A stretch of 25,039 nucleotides of DNA from positions 1-25,039 of the forward strand of contig MU266663.1 of NCBI GenBank assembly GCA_021014945.1. The letters run 5' to 3'. This document shows positions 1 through 11,450 of this stretch, piece after piece; positions within the stretch are counted from its first letter, which is position 1; each line of letters opens with the position of its first letter. Source of the stretch: Leucogyrophana mollusca. Lineage: Eukaryota > Basidiomycota > Agaricomycetes > Boletales. Position numbers and translations under genes: made by a program. The notes under the pieces are model-generated. The model ran no database searches. It saw only the letters and a list, made by a program, of their open reading frames with translations, and was not told the DNA's origin.

Positions 1-160
1 GCCAAATCGTTGAGTGGGGCTCGAAGGAAGGCCGCCGATAACGCAGGGGTTTCCGATACTTACGGAGACACGTAGATTAGTTTTCGGAGCGCCCCCTAGC
101 TCCCGGGGGCAGCTTATTAGTGTCTTATGCTTGTATGCATCTATCCTTGACGAAATGTAG

Positions 161-357
161 GCCAGTTCCGCGAATCCGGACAAAATCTGGCCTCTGTGAG
201 GCCAGTTCCGCCAATCCGGACAAAAACTGCCTCGAAGGGGGGGTAGGTCCGATTCTGTCCGGACAAAAAAGCCGAATTTTCGAAATTCTATCCGGACAAA
301 AAAAGGCCTATTCTCGAAAATTGGGAACGGGCCTCCCCACCTATTATCAGGGGTCCT
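161..357 (+). repeat. Dispersed TCCGGACA repeat, left copy
   Basis: Four TCCGGACAAA boxes lie at 175, 215, 258 and 291 (first base of TCCGGA). The first two sit in a direct tandem duplication with a period of exactly 40 bp: 161-185 and 201-225 differ at one base. The segment 331-357 (starting GCCTCCCC, ending GGGGTCCT) recurs in inverted orientation at 24724-24750 with one difference. Short open frames across both copies read similar peptides ending in YYQGS; I read these as by-products of the repeat, not as a gene. No transposase, reverse transcriptase or target-site duplication is visible. This is probably a non-autonomous dispersed repeat or the end of a larger element cut off by the window edge. 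Confidence 0.75.
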
Positions 358-360
358 GAT

Positions 361-3004
361 ACGAGCAGAGCGCAAACCGGTTATAGCACCAAGGTCCTGG
401 CGCCAACATTCACACGGTTCATCCCAGCTGAGTTTATCAGATCGAATGCTATCTGCAAGACGCGTCGTTTAGCGGCACACTTGAGCAGTTTTGCTATAGC
501 ATGATAGCTGTGCCACCTTGTTCAGTTATCCGACCACTGCGTGTTGTCCAGGTGGGCTCCTGAGATCGCCGAAGAATACCTATCTGGTCGGGCGCAGATG
601 AAAAGCTACTGCTAGTCTTCCGTACCACATGAACCTGGTTTCTTCGCGCATTGGGGGCCACTTCTACTGCAGAGACGCCCAAATTGTTGCTCGCGCGATA
701 CCGACGCGTCCATATCTGCGCTTTCGGGGCGCTCAGGGGCGTTTCCTGACAGGAGAAGGTATGCTCACCGGCATCCTCCGCGGTGTTGGCAATCATGGGT
801 GGGAGAGCGGACGTTAGGAAGCTGCGTATCAATGTTACCAGCCGCCGACCTCCGCTTATCGTCCCCAGAACCTGTTGCGCTGATACCCTTAGCCTGGACC
901 ATGCTCTTTCCTAGGGTGAATGCCAGCCGCTCAGGGTGTAGAGCTCAGCACCGAGGACTACCGTCTTGACTCTGATATTCCAGAATGCCCTTCGCCTTCG
1001 AATCTGGCTGTTAAAGGGGCCCCTACAACGTGAGTACCGTATACATTTCATCTCAGTCTCTAAAACCCAATCTACACACTCCACATCTTATACACAATGA
1101 GTGGCTGTCGATCTGGGCAAAGGCTGGCTCAGGGTTCCGAGCACGGCAAAATAACATCCCCTGTCAACCGGCCTTCCTATGACTATCTCGACGTGTCACA
1201 TCGCAACTATGGCTTCTTCGCTGGCAGGTGTTGCTCGAACACCCCCAATGCAATACCCACGATATACGGCAGACCAACGTTCAACTCCGAATGCAGCCAC
1301 GTGTTATGCATCCGTCGAATTGGTTTGCAAGCCCACACTCACGCATTGCGAATTGCGAAAGACACCGAGGATTTTCTCTGCTCGATAATGACTGACCCCG
1401 AGCGTCGCGGGGCTTCTTTGGCATCATCCGTGTCACAGTCATCGTCAGAGTTCTCGCTAGTGAGATCTTATTTAAGGGGCCCTGGTTCTCGCGGGAGCGC
1501 TATCCGATGGCCAAGGATCAGCTTGGTGTGTTCAAAAGCTCAGCCCGTTCCGCGCTTGCAAGGCGGTGAAGGACGAGTGCGCCTGCGTGCTTTGCTCCAT
1601 GCACCTTCCCGCGGTAGCGCTCACTAGTCCACGTAAATCAACCCGGGGATGAAAGTAGTTCAGGGGGTATGCTAAATACGTGCAGGCTACCACAGGATTT
1701 ACGAGCAGAAGATTATCTGGAGGCTCCTACGCGATATAGACTAGTATATGAATTCAAGGGTGCATGCTCGCATTAATTGAGAATTGCCAGTCTGCCACGG
1801 TCAAATTACACCACCATAATTGGCCGATTTAATAATACCGTTCTATGGAGCTGGACGCGCGCTCACTTAGTTACGCACCTGCACCAACTTGGGCGTTCGA
1901 TTTTCAACACTTGCAATGGAATCACTTCACCGCCCGTTATACCCGCAAGTCGAGACTCTTGTGCTTGTGGGCGCGCCTGAGATTGGGGTGTCCATGAATG
2001 AACTCCGAACTTACTTCCGGTGTTCTTGCAGGAATTCGAACGTCCACAGGAACGTCTAGTTATATGGCGATCGCAGCCACCTACGAGGGTGCACGTATTT
2101 TCGGACGTGGATAAGTACTGGCCATGTCACGCTGACGCGTGCAGCTGGGATTGATTGCTTCTTGACAGCCCAGAGCACTCCTCCAGGAACCAGGAGGAAC
2201 AGTTCAAGAAGTCGTCTATATGTGGTAGGGGAAACACACACGAACACCCCCGTTCTGCTTCTGTCATTTAAGGGCGGGCCATACAACGGTACGTGAGTGA
2301 CACGAGGATGTAGAGTAGAATGAGCTAGGCTAAGCTGAGTGTTGTGGCAGCGATCGATGCAGGTGTCGTGGTTGCGTGACACATTGATTCTGAAATTGGA
2401 CCACCTCCACCGCCGGTTAACCAGCAGTGTGGCGCGGAGAGATCAGGACAGGTGATGTTTATGATCGTCCAAGAAAGAAAGAGTGTCCCAAGAAGCTGTG
2501 GAGAGTTTGCCTGCATGATGACGATTTGAAAGATGAGAAATATTGGGGTGAGTGTCTCTGGCGTAATGATTGCAGCCGATAGATAAACAGGGAGAGGGGT
2601 GACTCGGGACTGAGTCGACAAGATCTAGACGGCCATGAGGGCAATCATTCGAAGGGGGGGAGGGTAACTAGAATACGGTATTGTTTGATGTTATACTACA
2701 TGCACAATGCGATCCAACCCAATGACCAAGGAAAAGTGAATTCAGAATTTGTGTCCATGATTGAGCGATAGTCCAAGAAGAAATGACAAACAAAAGAAAA
2801 ACATAACACAATTGAGACATGATGGAATCGAGCCGGCGAGCCTTCTCCACACAAGAAAGCAACACAACAAGACAACTTGTACGTATGAGATATAGATAGC
2901 GCGACGATGCTGAGCATAACGATACATATCCTAAAGGTCGTTAGCGGGCATGAATGGAACCCTCAAACGACAGGGGTTCGTTTTTGGTGGTTTGAGGACG
3001 ATTA
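361..3004. other. 2.6-kb tract without a recognisable gene
   Basis: No frame gives a recognisable domain. The longest open frame, 1097-1627 (+, 176 codons), follows a C/A-rich leader that could pass for a 5' UTR, but its translation has no motif, signal peptide or membrane segment, and a second overlapping frame (1179-1388) is equally open. Short TTTAAGGG-like stretches recur at about 1014, 1470 and 2268. The part nearest 3004 is probably the 3' flank of the minus-strand gene ending at 3005. I see no RNA gene here. Confidence 0.5.
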
Positions 3005-4332
3005 TCACTGAATCATAAACTGAGCCTGGAGGCCCGAGGGGACAGACCACTTCCGCGCCATTGAGGCAAGTGAGGGCAGATTGTCAGCGGACGAACTGCA
3101 GCTATGGGGTAGGGGGAGGGTGTAGCTGCCTGCGGAATACTGCACAGACGCCGTTAGTTTATGGGCTTAGTCTTGCAATTAGTACATTATGATAAACACA
3201 CCTCAGATGCAGGGATGTCAAAGGGTGTGCGCCGGGACGAAGTTGACGATAAGGAAGGCGAATGCGAGGACTGATTGCAAGCCCTGAGCGAAGGCAGCGC
3301 GTACGAATTCGAAGGTATCGACTCGTTAGCCATCCAATCTGACTGAGGGTGCGATCCGCAGGCAAGCTGCGGACCTTCGTCTTCTGTCCACCTTGTCAGT
3401 TCGTTTTCATCGACCTCAGCCTCCCTATCGGGTGAGGGGTCTTTATGCTGCTCCTCATCTTCGTTTTCACCTTCCCCGCCGATATCAAGCTGAAATTCAA
3501 ACATTTGCGGCTCTTCCTCAAGAGGCCGCGCATCCTCACCGCTCCAGGACGCCAGCGCCTGTCCCCCTCCCTCGTGCATTGAGAAAGGGTTGAGACGGAA
3601 GACACCCATCATCTTGCGCATGGCTTTGCTCGCCTGCGTCGCGCGAAGAGGCACTTCGGTCGGTGGCGCAAGAGAGCTGCTCTCTCGCACAGCAGGCGAC
3701 GCCGAGGTGAATTCCATAACAAAGCAATCTGCACTAGGGGGTTCTTCCGGCTCGAGTTTCACGGGGGGTGTGCCGGCTGAGGAGGACCTGGAAGCTGCGC
3801 GCACTGACGGCGGTGAGGTACTGGTTCTGGCGGTGCTTGGCGGAGGAACTGGAATATTCGACGCATCTGCTCCGTCCAGAGCGTAGAGGTCGTCCCTCCA
3901 ATGAGAACTGGGGTATTTGACATTACTGCTGGCAGACGAAGAGTAAAGGTGGCCTGCGCGTTCGTACGATGTAGGTGACGATAAGCCTGCGGATAACGAC
4001 GGAGAAGCTATGGGGGGAACTGTGCGGTGCGAAGATTCTGGGTATTCTGACTGGTGGTTGAGCGCATTACTGCCTGAATGGCGATAATGAGTTGGGGCTG
4101 TGGGATACGAGGACGACGGAGCTGAATTGTCTGGAGACCAGGAATGATTCATCAGATTAGTGTTCCATTGGGAGGCGGTGGAGGTATAATCCTGAGGAAC
4201 GACATTGTGCGATCTGGGTATATAGGACCACGACGAGGTGGGGAGGGGAAGGCTGTCGGCGGTCGGGAAAGAAAGTCTCTCGCTGGGTTGGAAACGACGC
4301 TCGGCAAGCATTGGATAATGATCCAACAACAT
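3005..4332 (-). CDS. Conserved Ser/Pro-rich protein of unknown function, regulator-like (2 exons)
   Basis: The model is join(complement(3202-4332), complement(3005-3139)), 421 aa, with one 62-nt intron (3140-3201; donor GTGTGT, branch-like CTAAC, acceptor GCAG) joined in phase 0. Ignoring the intron, the frame stops seven codons after the donor; splicing instead adds 44 residues ending in QFMIQ. The protein is low in complexity and rich in Ser, Pro and Tyr. Two compact blocks stand out: KAMRKMMGVFRLNPFSMHEG (about 236-255) and PLEEEPQMFEFQLD (about 270-283), followed by an acidic run (about 287-295). Such blocks in a disordered chain suggest a nuclear or adaptor protein with short interaction motifs; no DNA-binding domain is visible. 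The ATG at 4332 is the first in frame. The frame stays open upstream, without an ATG, to a stop near 4440, and a pyrimidine tract ending in an AG lies just before 4332, so an upstream exon is possible. I do not recognise a named family. Confidence 0.72.
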
Positions 4333-5160
4333 CTGCGCCTGATCGGGGAAGTGGGAAGCGGGAAGCGGAAGCAAAATAGGACAATGAGGGAACCAAGTAG
4401 AGAAATCAAGGGATATGGACGCAAGGCGATATGAACGTCAGGCGGCTACTGGGACGAAAATGAAACGTTTACAGCGGAGGTGGGGTGAAATTGAAGGATC
4501 CCGAGCAGACGGAGAGGACAGGGCAAGGGAAGAAAGGGAATGGACAGAACAAGGGCGCGTTATAAGAAAGGAATTAGGATAAGTCTGAAAGAAGGGGAAC
4601 TGAGGGAGATCTGTGCATTCGGGTTTTGACATCTGGTGATGTAAAGAACGGAGGAGAGGACATGAAGAGCGAAATCGAAATCTGGACTCATTGCAAAGGC
4701 ACCGCCGAGGATCACACCAGCCATGTGAACATTTGCCCGGAAAACCCCACCTGGATATCAATAAATATCAAAAATCAAATCCACATTTTAGCAAATAACC
4801 ACCCAGCGTGACATGCACGTCATGGAACGGCGAGTGCCCCAGTTGGCCCTCTCCGCTCGCCGAATTCTTCCCAAGTCAGCTCATTTTCGCAGATATTCTC
4901 GGGGGCCCTCTCACCTCCTAGCCAATAGCAGCTGCCAGCCTATGCCGCGCGCTCCCAAGCAGCCAATGAGACCCTCGCATCCCAGCGTTCATCACCGTCT
5001 CGCCTCAAACATGCATACCATATTTGGGTCAATTCGCCAAAGGATCCGCAGAAGCGTCGCGCCACGCAGTTATCGCCCGAGAAGTTGCCTTTTCCGGACC
5101 TCATCACGGACCTTTTTTCTCTTCTCCTCCTGCCACCCGTATCGCAGCTAAGTTGGAGGG
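4333..5160. promoter_or_regulatory. Upstream region of the 3005-4332 gene with two CCAAT boxes
   Basis: This stretch lies 5' of the minus-strand gene. Two CCAAT pentamers occur on the plus strand at 4922-4926 and 4963-4967, 41 bp apart; on the gene's own strand they read ATTGG, about 600 bp upstream of its start codon. A pyrimidine-rich run on the plus strand (about 5110-5132) looks like a transcription start region for a gene reading rightwards, but no such gene is recognisable downstream. CCAAT boxes bind the Hap (NF-Y) complex in fungi. Their use here is inferred from sequence only. Confidence 0.3.
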
Positions 5161-8100
5161 GAAACGGGGGGCGTACCGTATCTCATAGTTCTCATCCAAG
5201 TGTACTGATAGCAATCTCCCGAATTTACCCATATCCACAAAACGATACCTGATCTTTGCAGCACAACGGCGACTTGGGTTGTTATCTCTTCATCCGCAAC
5301 ATCATTCTGCGAGGCACTTATTCCGCAGGCCCTAACTCTTTCCGTAAGCTCCACCGCATTCTCGTTTGAACTCAGAACTCACACCCCAAGCGGAACGAGG
5401 CAAGACTCACACATCCTAGTTTCGAGCTCGGAGCTCCTTTGTTCTCCACCCATGTCGGCCGTATCAGACGCACACACAAAGCCAGGATCGTCCACGTTGT
5501 ATAAGCGTTCTACCACATCAGCTCCCATGCGATCGATCTGCGCCTCTCGATCCGCCCGCCATCCGTGAAGTTCATAATGAAATGCAAGTCCCACACGGCA
5601 ATTCGTTTTCCCAATGGCAATGTTGATAACGTACACCGCCAGGTGCTTTGATCGCAACCCGAGTACACTTCGAGTGTGGCCGGTACTTCGGTTATTAGAA
5701 CTCGTCCTACAAATCTCAGTACAAAGCAGCACCGCTTTCCTTCTTGGCGATCTCGGAAGACACTACTCATTCCTACACGCCACTACATATGGTTTTTTGT
5801 CTAGCGTTTTCCCAGTCAGACTACGCAGCACACGTTATGTACGACACACCCGTCTGACAGACTGTGAGTACGTCCATGCCTACCGCATCACAAGAGTCGC
5901 CACCCCCCCATTACGATTGTTATTGTCGCATAGTCCGCATCTATCAGTGTCAGTGCATTTTACTCATCCCGCCCAATCGGTTTCGTTTCCCGAAGCGCAT
6001 TCTTCTGTTGTATTTGTTGACTGATTTGAACCTGACTCCCAGGTGACTTACGAATCACTCTTCGATCTTGGCTCATCGTGTTTTTTTTTGCGATGATCGT
6101 GATAACATCGCTCCAGGCCATGCTGCGATGAACTGTTTACGCTTCACACTTGCTGGATCTCAGACCAGATTGCTATCCAACCTTGAATCTCGTGCCCCAA
6201 GAAGAACGTTCGTACCGGGTCAGGTTCCAATCGCGGAAGAGCTCTGGACTAGGTGTATGTTCGCTCGCGCTGATCAGTCACGAGATTAACTCATGTACGT
6301 GCCTTCGGCGCCCCATGGGTATCCGCCATGCGGCTCCTGGTGCCATCAAACGTTTCAGCGCCAAAGATCGAGCCCTGACGCCTCATCGGTATTCGTGCTA
6401 TTCTCCAACAAGCTCGGCCGTTGCGTCCATGCTTCACGCTGCGGGTCGTACGGCAAATTCACTTCCGTGCTGATCCGCATGCTGTCGCGCTTCTTCCTTC
6501 GAGGTCACATTGTTGGACAAGAGTCCGATCCTGGGTGGTCTTGCGTCCGTCACGGCGCTTACATTTCTTCACGGTCAAAGGTCGTCCAAACACCGTCGCG
6601 TTTAGCTCGCGATTCTCCCAACTGTCGACGCACAATCCATGTGCCCCACGCGACTTGCTCGCCTCGTGTTCGAGGCGAAGCGCTTCTCGAGTTCGACGTC
6701 GTGTACAATTTGATCTCCACGGCGGTCCCCCATACCACGTTACCGTGGGGTGAACGCTAAGTCACCGCAAAAAAACGTTCATGCGGCGACTTCGCGTCGA
6801 CGGCTTCATCGACATCAAGGCCGCCGATGAATGATCATCTTGTTCTGTTCGGAAATCAAATTCCTCGGTGAGAAATCGCGCGGATGTCCCAGGTATCAAT
6901 GCTGACGGATGGCGACTGGTTCAGGCCGGCCAGCGGAACAATACACTTGTCTGCCTTGCAAGACCGATCAGTGGACAAGCGCAGAGCTCAGGACCGACCC
7001 TACTCCATCCGCGGAGGGCGGCGAGGTCCCATCAATACCACTTATCATTTACCATACGCCTGAGCGAAAATATGCGTTATAGCACACTGACCGCCCTGAC
7101 CCCAGCGTAAGCATTCGCGCATTTCAAACACATCAACCGTCTGTAAGCCAGCCACCGGGAGATAAATTTCTTTTTCCCCGGTATTGGCAGTCTTCTGAGC
7201 TTCGCAATAGATCCGATCTTCCCCGGAATCTTGCAGTTCAAGACTCTATCTCCCAACGCGCGCATGGGGACCTCGAGAGTACCAAAACGGCTCCCAGTTC
7301 TCCCTCCCTACAAGACCGTTATCTCGACGGATCTTGACTCTATCACCATTAGTACTGCCCCTCGCGAACAGAAGCTCTACCCCTCGAGACGTTACGAAGA
7401 CTAAACCAGCTCAAAACGGTGTGTACGTTCCCCCAATCTGGACAGCCTCCCCTACACAATCCCGGCGTCTTGCTGCCATTCAAGCCGCGGGATTGTGAAT
7501 GCGGCGTATGGCTAAGCTGCCTACAAGCTACCCGCGGCAGCTGATGATTCGTTCCACGAATCAGTGGTAGAGACTGCATATGGTCGACTGGCAGTGAGAT
7601 GCCCCTTGAATGTTGAATGATGATCCGCGGAACAGCAGAACGCTCGGGCTAACCGGAGATGTTGGATCGTCGCTATCCACCCGTCATGATGCGCCTGAAT
7701 TTTGATCGCCTCTTCGTTTCAGGTTACCTCAACGCGCACGGATCGAGAGGACCACCGTACGTGTTTCCCGCGGGGCGCCCTTTTACTGCTTTCGACACTG
7801 ACTCCTCCTGGCGAACAGCGATTCTGTGCTGGGATGAGAAGGGTCTTTTCGTGCTCACCTGCACGCACGAAAGTCTCGAATCTCCTGGCCTGGGCCCGCT
7901 TTGCGTAAATCTGCATGTGCTATCGTCAGACGCCTACAATTCGCAGCAGGGTCCAGATTTCTTCTGGGTCCCAGCGTGACGTCTTGTGGTCAGCAAGTCG
8001 CCGCTATGCACCCTTGACGTCTCTGCGGGTCAGGGTTTGGGGGGGTTCAGCCTCACGAGGGTCGCTCTGCCGCAACCTAACGTCAACAACTTTGATTGGA

Positions 8101-11100
8101 GGAGCAAAGATCGACCCTCTGCTAAATGGATTCATTATGTCCACGCATATGGGAATTCCGGCGCTCATTGCTCAGGGGCCTGACCCCCACGACCCTGATA
8201 AACGACCTGCCGCGGCCCAGGGAAGTAACGACAATTATACACTCCCTTGTCTCGACCCAGTTGATATAAAGCAGGGACTTGGCGTCGCAAACTATGAGTG
8301 TATTGCTTGTTACCGCTGGAGACGGTAGCGAAATTACTGACTCACGAGCAATTAAGCACTATTGGAGAGGTGTAGGTAAGATATGGTGCGGTTGTGCTTC
8401 CATTGCATTGCGACCCCGGCAGACGGTATACAGTCGACAGATACGGTTTCGCGACTTACAGGCTATGGAGTAACATTGTGCTCGCACGTTTGGGGTTCCC
8501 CTTGACAATATAACAGGGAACAAACTCTAGGCTCAATTCTACGACAAAGGTGGAATGGCTCACTGCCGGTACTACGGCGAAAATGATGTCGACGGCGTTG
8601 CACTCTTTTTGTCTCGTCCAATATATTCATACTGGACAGCATACTGGTGGCGCTTCCATATCGACATCGGCTGAAGACAAACGGGAGGGCGAGTCCCGGC
8701 GGTACTTAAAAGAGGCTCACAATCGTGGAATGATCATTCACGTCAAAGCAACTTCTGACTGAATCCAGCGCAACTGAATCGAGCCGGGGTTTGTCAATAC
8801 CGCAACCAGTCGTCATCGGAGCTTCCAGACTGTTATTTATCTATCATAGGATAGTGGGCGGGATGCCGTCGTGTTGTATGCCATTAAACTCGACTTCGTC
8901 AGAGGTTCGTAAGTATAGGTTAAGTAGAACCTGCCACACAACGCCTTTCGGCATGTATCTCATCCTTGTTCGGGGGTTCTCGGACATGAACCACACAATC
9001 ACCGAGATATGAAGTACGAAGAGATGCATGGAAGGACACCAAGGACCAGGGGTGGTCAGGTTCTGATCGAGCTCTCCCGTAGTACTCAGCAGCCGTGGCA
9101 GCTCCCACAACACACGCTGTTTTGTGGGAGCCGCCACAGCTGCTCAGAAGAGAATATCGCTTCTGATGATGACCTCGACATAGTCGGATCGCGTAAGCTT
9201 TACGTTGCACCCCTCCGGCGTACGCGTGGGTGTTGGAAGTGTACAAAGCGTCACATACTATGCCACCTTCGGATGCCATCTAAGTTCACGCTGTTCCGGT
9301 CAGGGCAAATTCGCATCGAGCGTCGTGATGCAGGAATACAAGGAATGCGTAACAATAATCGTTCCTGGCTTGAACAAATCAATCGGGCGCTGGGTTAATA
9401 CCGTTCTCGACAGATATGATATGCTACCAAATCGGCCTGCGACAACATCCCAAGTGACCGTGTAACATCAAATTGTATGACAAAATAGGCCACTTATGCT
9501 CACTGTAATTTCGAGACATAAGACCAGTCAAATCCGAAGGCGGAGATGTACCTTGCGCTTACCTAGCATCTGAGTGTCTTAACGAGCTCCGTGGTGTCTG
9601 GAACAACGATACAGATAGCGCCGTTTGGCAGAGGCCGCCACATTGCGCAGAATAAAGATGGTCGGACGCCTGCCTCTGTTATTCACGGTGGGTCGCGCAT
9701 ATTCGGGGGAAGACAGAGCAACTAAGTACCCATATAGCACGCTGCTCCTACCCCTCACCCAAAGTTTAGGCGTCGTAGATCCACCGGCGTAGGCGGTAAA
9801 TGACTGCGGAGGCAAAATTCAAACACTGTTAATGGTTAGGAGGGTCGGTGGCTCCATAACAGCAAGCGCGGATCTCTTAACCATTGTTGATCTCCGCGAC
9901 TTATCTTCGCCTCACAGCAAAGCAAGATCAACATCATGCCGGATGTTTGATGTCAAGGCTGCTGTCAATCCAGTCGACCAGTCAAATCCATCGCTAGCCT
10001 CCCGAGAAATCCCGTTGGGCGACTAAATCAACGTTGTCGTGGTGATTACCCGGATGTGTGCCACGCACCATGGCCAAGACCGGTGATATAGCATTCGCGA
10101 TTTAATCCGCCGAGAGCGTGAAGTACGGAGCAGCATTGTTCGAGTAGGCTGATTTATATTCCCACATGGTTTAGGCTGCCAGTGTATGGGTCCAGAGGGG
10201 TTGCACGAAGTATCTGATGATAAAAAGCAATGCCACATGCATTAGCAGTGAGGAGCCGGCGCGACGGATACCTCTGTTGCAGGCAGTATGTCGCAGTCAC
10301 TTTGTATCACGGACGTCTCATTCGCGACACATCCCATGCTCAGCCCAGCCATTGAGGTCACAAAAAAAGCAGACATACCTAGGACGAATGGGCGAGGAGC
10401 CTGAGGAAAGGTATGCCGAAGGCTCTTGTTCGCTCAAACACCAGCTCCTATTTAACACCAACAGAGGCTACATGGCAGGAGATGTTTCTGCTCCGATAAT
10501 AGTCCAACACAGCAACACTCCTTACGATTCGCGATCGGATGATAAACGGCGTCCATGCCAGTTCGCAAAAAAGCTACGCCACAGGACACCGCGCGTGTCT
10601 ATCAGTGTCCCTAAGACTATCGCTGTGTCTTCGAACGTCAGAATAGCAAAACAAGAAATGCCAGAGTGGATGACCCACTCTCGAGACCAGTCGCGGCGTA
10701 TTAGAAGAAATTGAACCGGTTTCCAGGAGTGACTGCATCCTCGAGCACTAAAGCGCTTGTAAAAGTCGTCAATTCTGGGATCTGGGAGGGTGGGCTAAGG
10801 ATGCACTCCCTCGCCGTCGCCAAAAAAAGGCGTGGTCCTAATTGACAGCTACATTTCCGGTGTCAGAGGCGGACAGTGCGTCGCAGACGGTACAGACAGC
10901 CAGACCAACTCTGGGGACCGTGTAGCTGGCCCACCGAAGGGGCAGCTGAAGCGCTGAAGATCAGTCTATTCCTGAGTCCAAACCCGACTGATGACCGTGA
11001 AGCACTTGGTCATCCCATGTACATTGAGCCGTGGGAATTCGAACATTTGCCATTTGCTTACCGTAATGATGGCTTTGAAATCGACGACGATGGCCACGAT

Positions 11101-11267
11101 ACCATAGAAAAGTCACGATAACGCATGCGCAGAAGAACTATGCAGCCCCCCCTTTGATACGACTCAGTCTACGATCCCACGGAAAACAGTTTGGGTCAGT
11201 CAAATATCAGTCAATGATACAAACTCGTCAACTTGATGGCACTGCAGCCATATATGGACCTTCATTC
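5161..11267. other. 6-kb gene-poor tract, no assignable coding region
   Basis: No frame gives a recognisable domain. Between about 5600 and 8330 the plus strand has several moderately long open frames in shifting phases (for example 5614-6024, 6293-6760, 7659-7979 and 7915-8328), interrupted by stops. That could be a decayed coding element, perhaps a retroelement, but I found no reverse transcriptase, integrase or RNase H motif I would defend and no long terminal repeats. The strand then carries unrelated short frames to 11121. The only strong structure is the inverted repeat at 9085-9147. Confidence 0.5.
9085..9147. repeat. Imperfect palindrome, 26-bp arms with 11-nt loop
   Basis: The left arm 9085-9110 (begins CTCAGCAGCC, ends TCCCACAA) and the right arm 9122-9147 (begins TTGTGGGAGC, ends GCTGCTCAG) pair at 23 of 26 positions around the loop 9111-9121. 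The ten pairs next to the loop are uninterrupted. If transcribed this would fold into a stable GC-rich stem. It could be the core of a small inverted-repeat transposon relic, a hairpin RNA precursor or a chance palindrome; no flanking target-site duplication is evident. Confidence 0.7.
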
Positions 11268-11273
11268 TATATA
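11268..11273 (+). promoter_or_regulatory. Possible TATA box of the epoxide hydrolase gene
   Basis: TATATA lies about 180 bp upstream of the ATG at 11451. That distance implies a 5' UTR of roughly 150 nt, long but plausible. There is no other support. Confidence 0.25.
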
Positions 11274-11450
11274 CACTGAGAGCACGTTGGCGGCCGGATT
11301 GTTCCATGTAGGCTCTGGTCAAGATGGCTTGAAATACTTCCGTACTTGTGCGCTGCGCAGGCCTCCGTGCAGGAAATAACGATTTCCGGAGACCAGGTCA
11401 GTGCAACGCAACCTCTCAGTTGCACCAGTTCTCATTAAACCGCATAGATC

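Noticed and set aside
120..359. Open frames over the two end repeats sharing a YYQGS ending
   Set aside because: The similarity follows directly from the inverted repeat; there is no start context or domain to support a protein.
1097..1627. 176-codon open frame with a leader-like upstream sequence
   Set aside because: No domain, no splice partner and an equally open overlapping frame; kept only as a note within the empty tract.
4333..4374. Extension of the Ser/Pro-rich protein to a TTG at 4374
   Set aside because: TTG is not a normal fungal start; the first in-frame ATG is at 4332, and the segment before it looks more like leader or intron end.
6540..6760. Weak resemblance to a Gypsy RNase H segment
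   Set aside because: Only a few scattered residues fit and the expected flanking reverse transcriptase and integrase motifs are absent.
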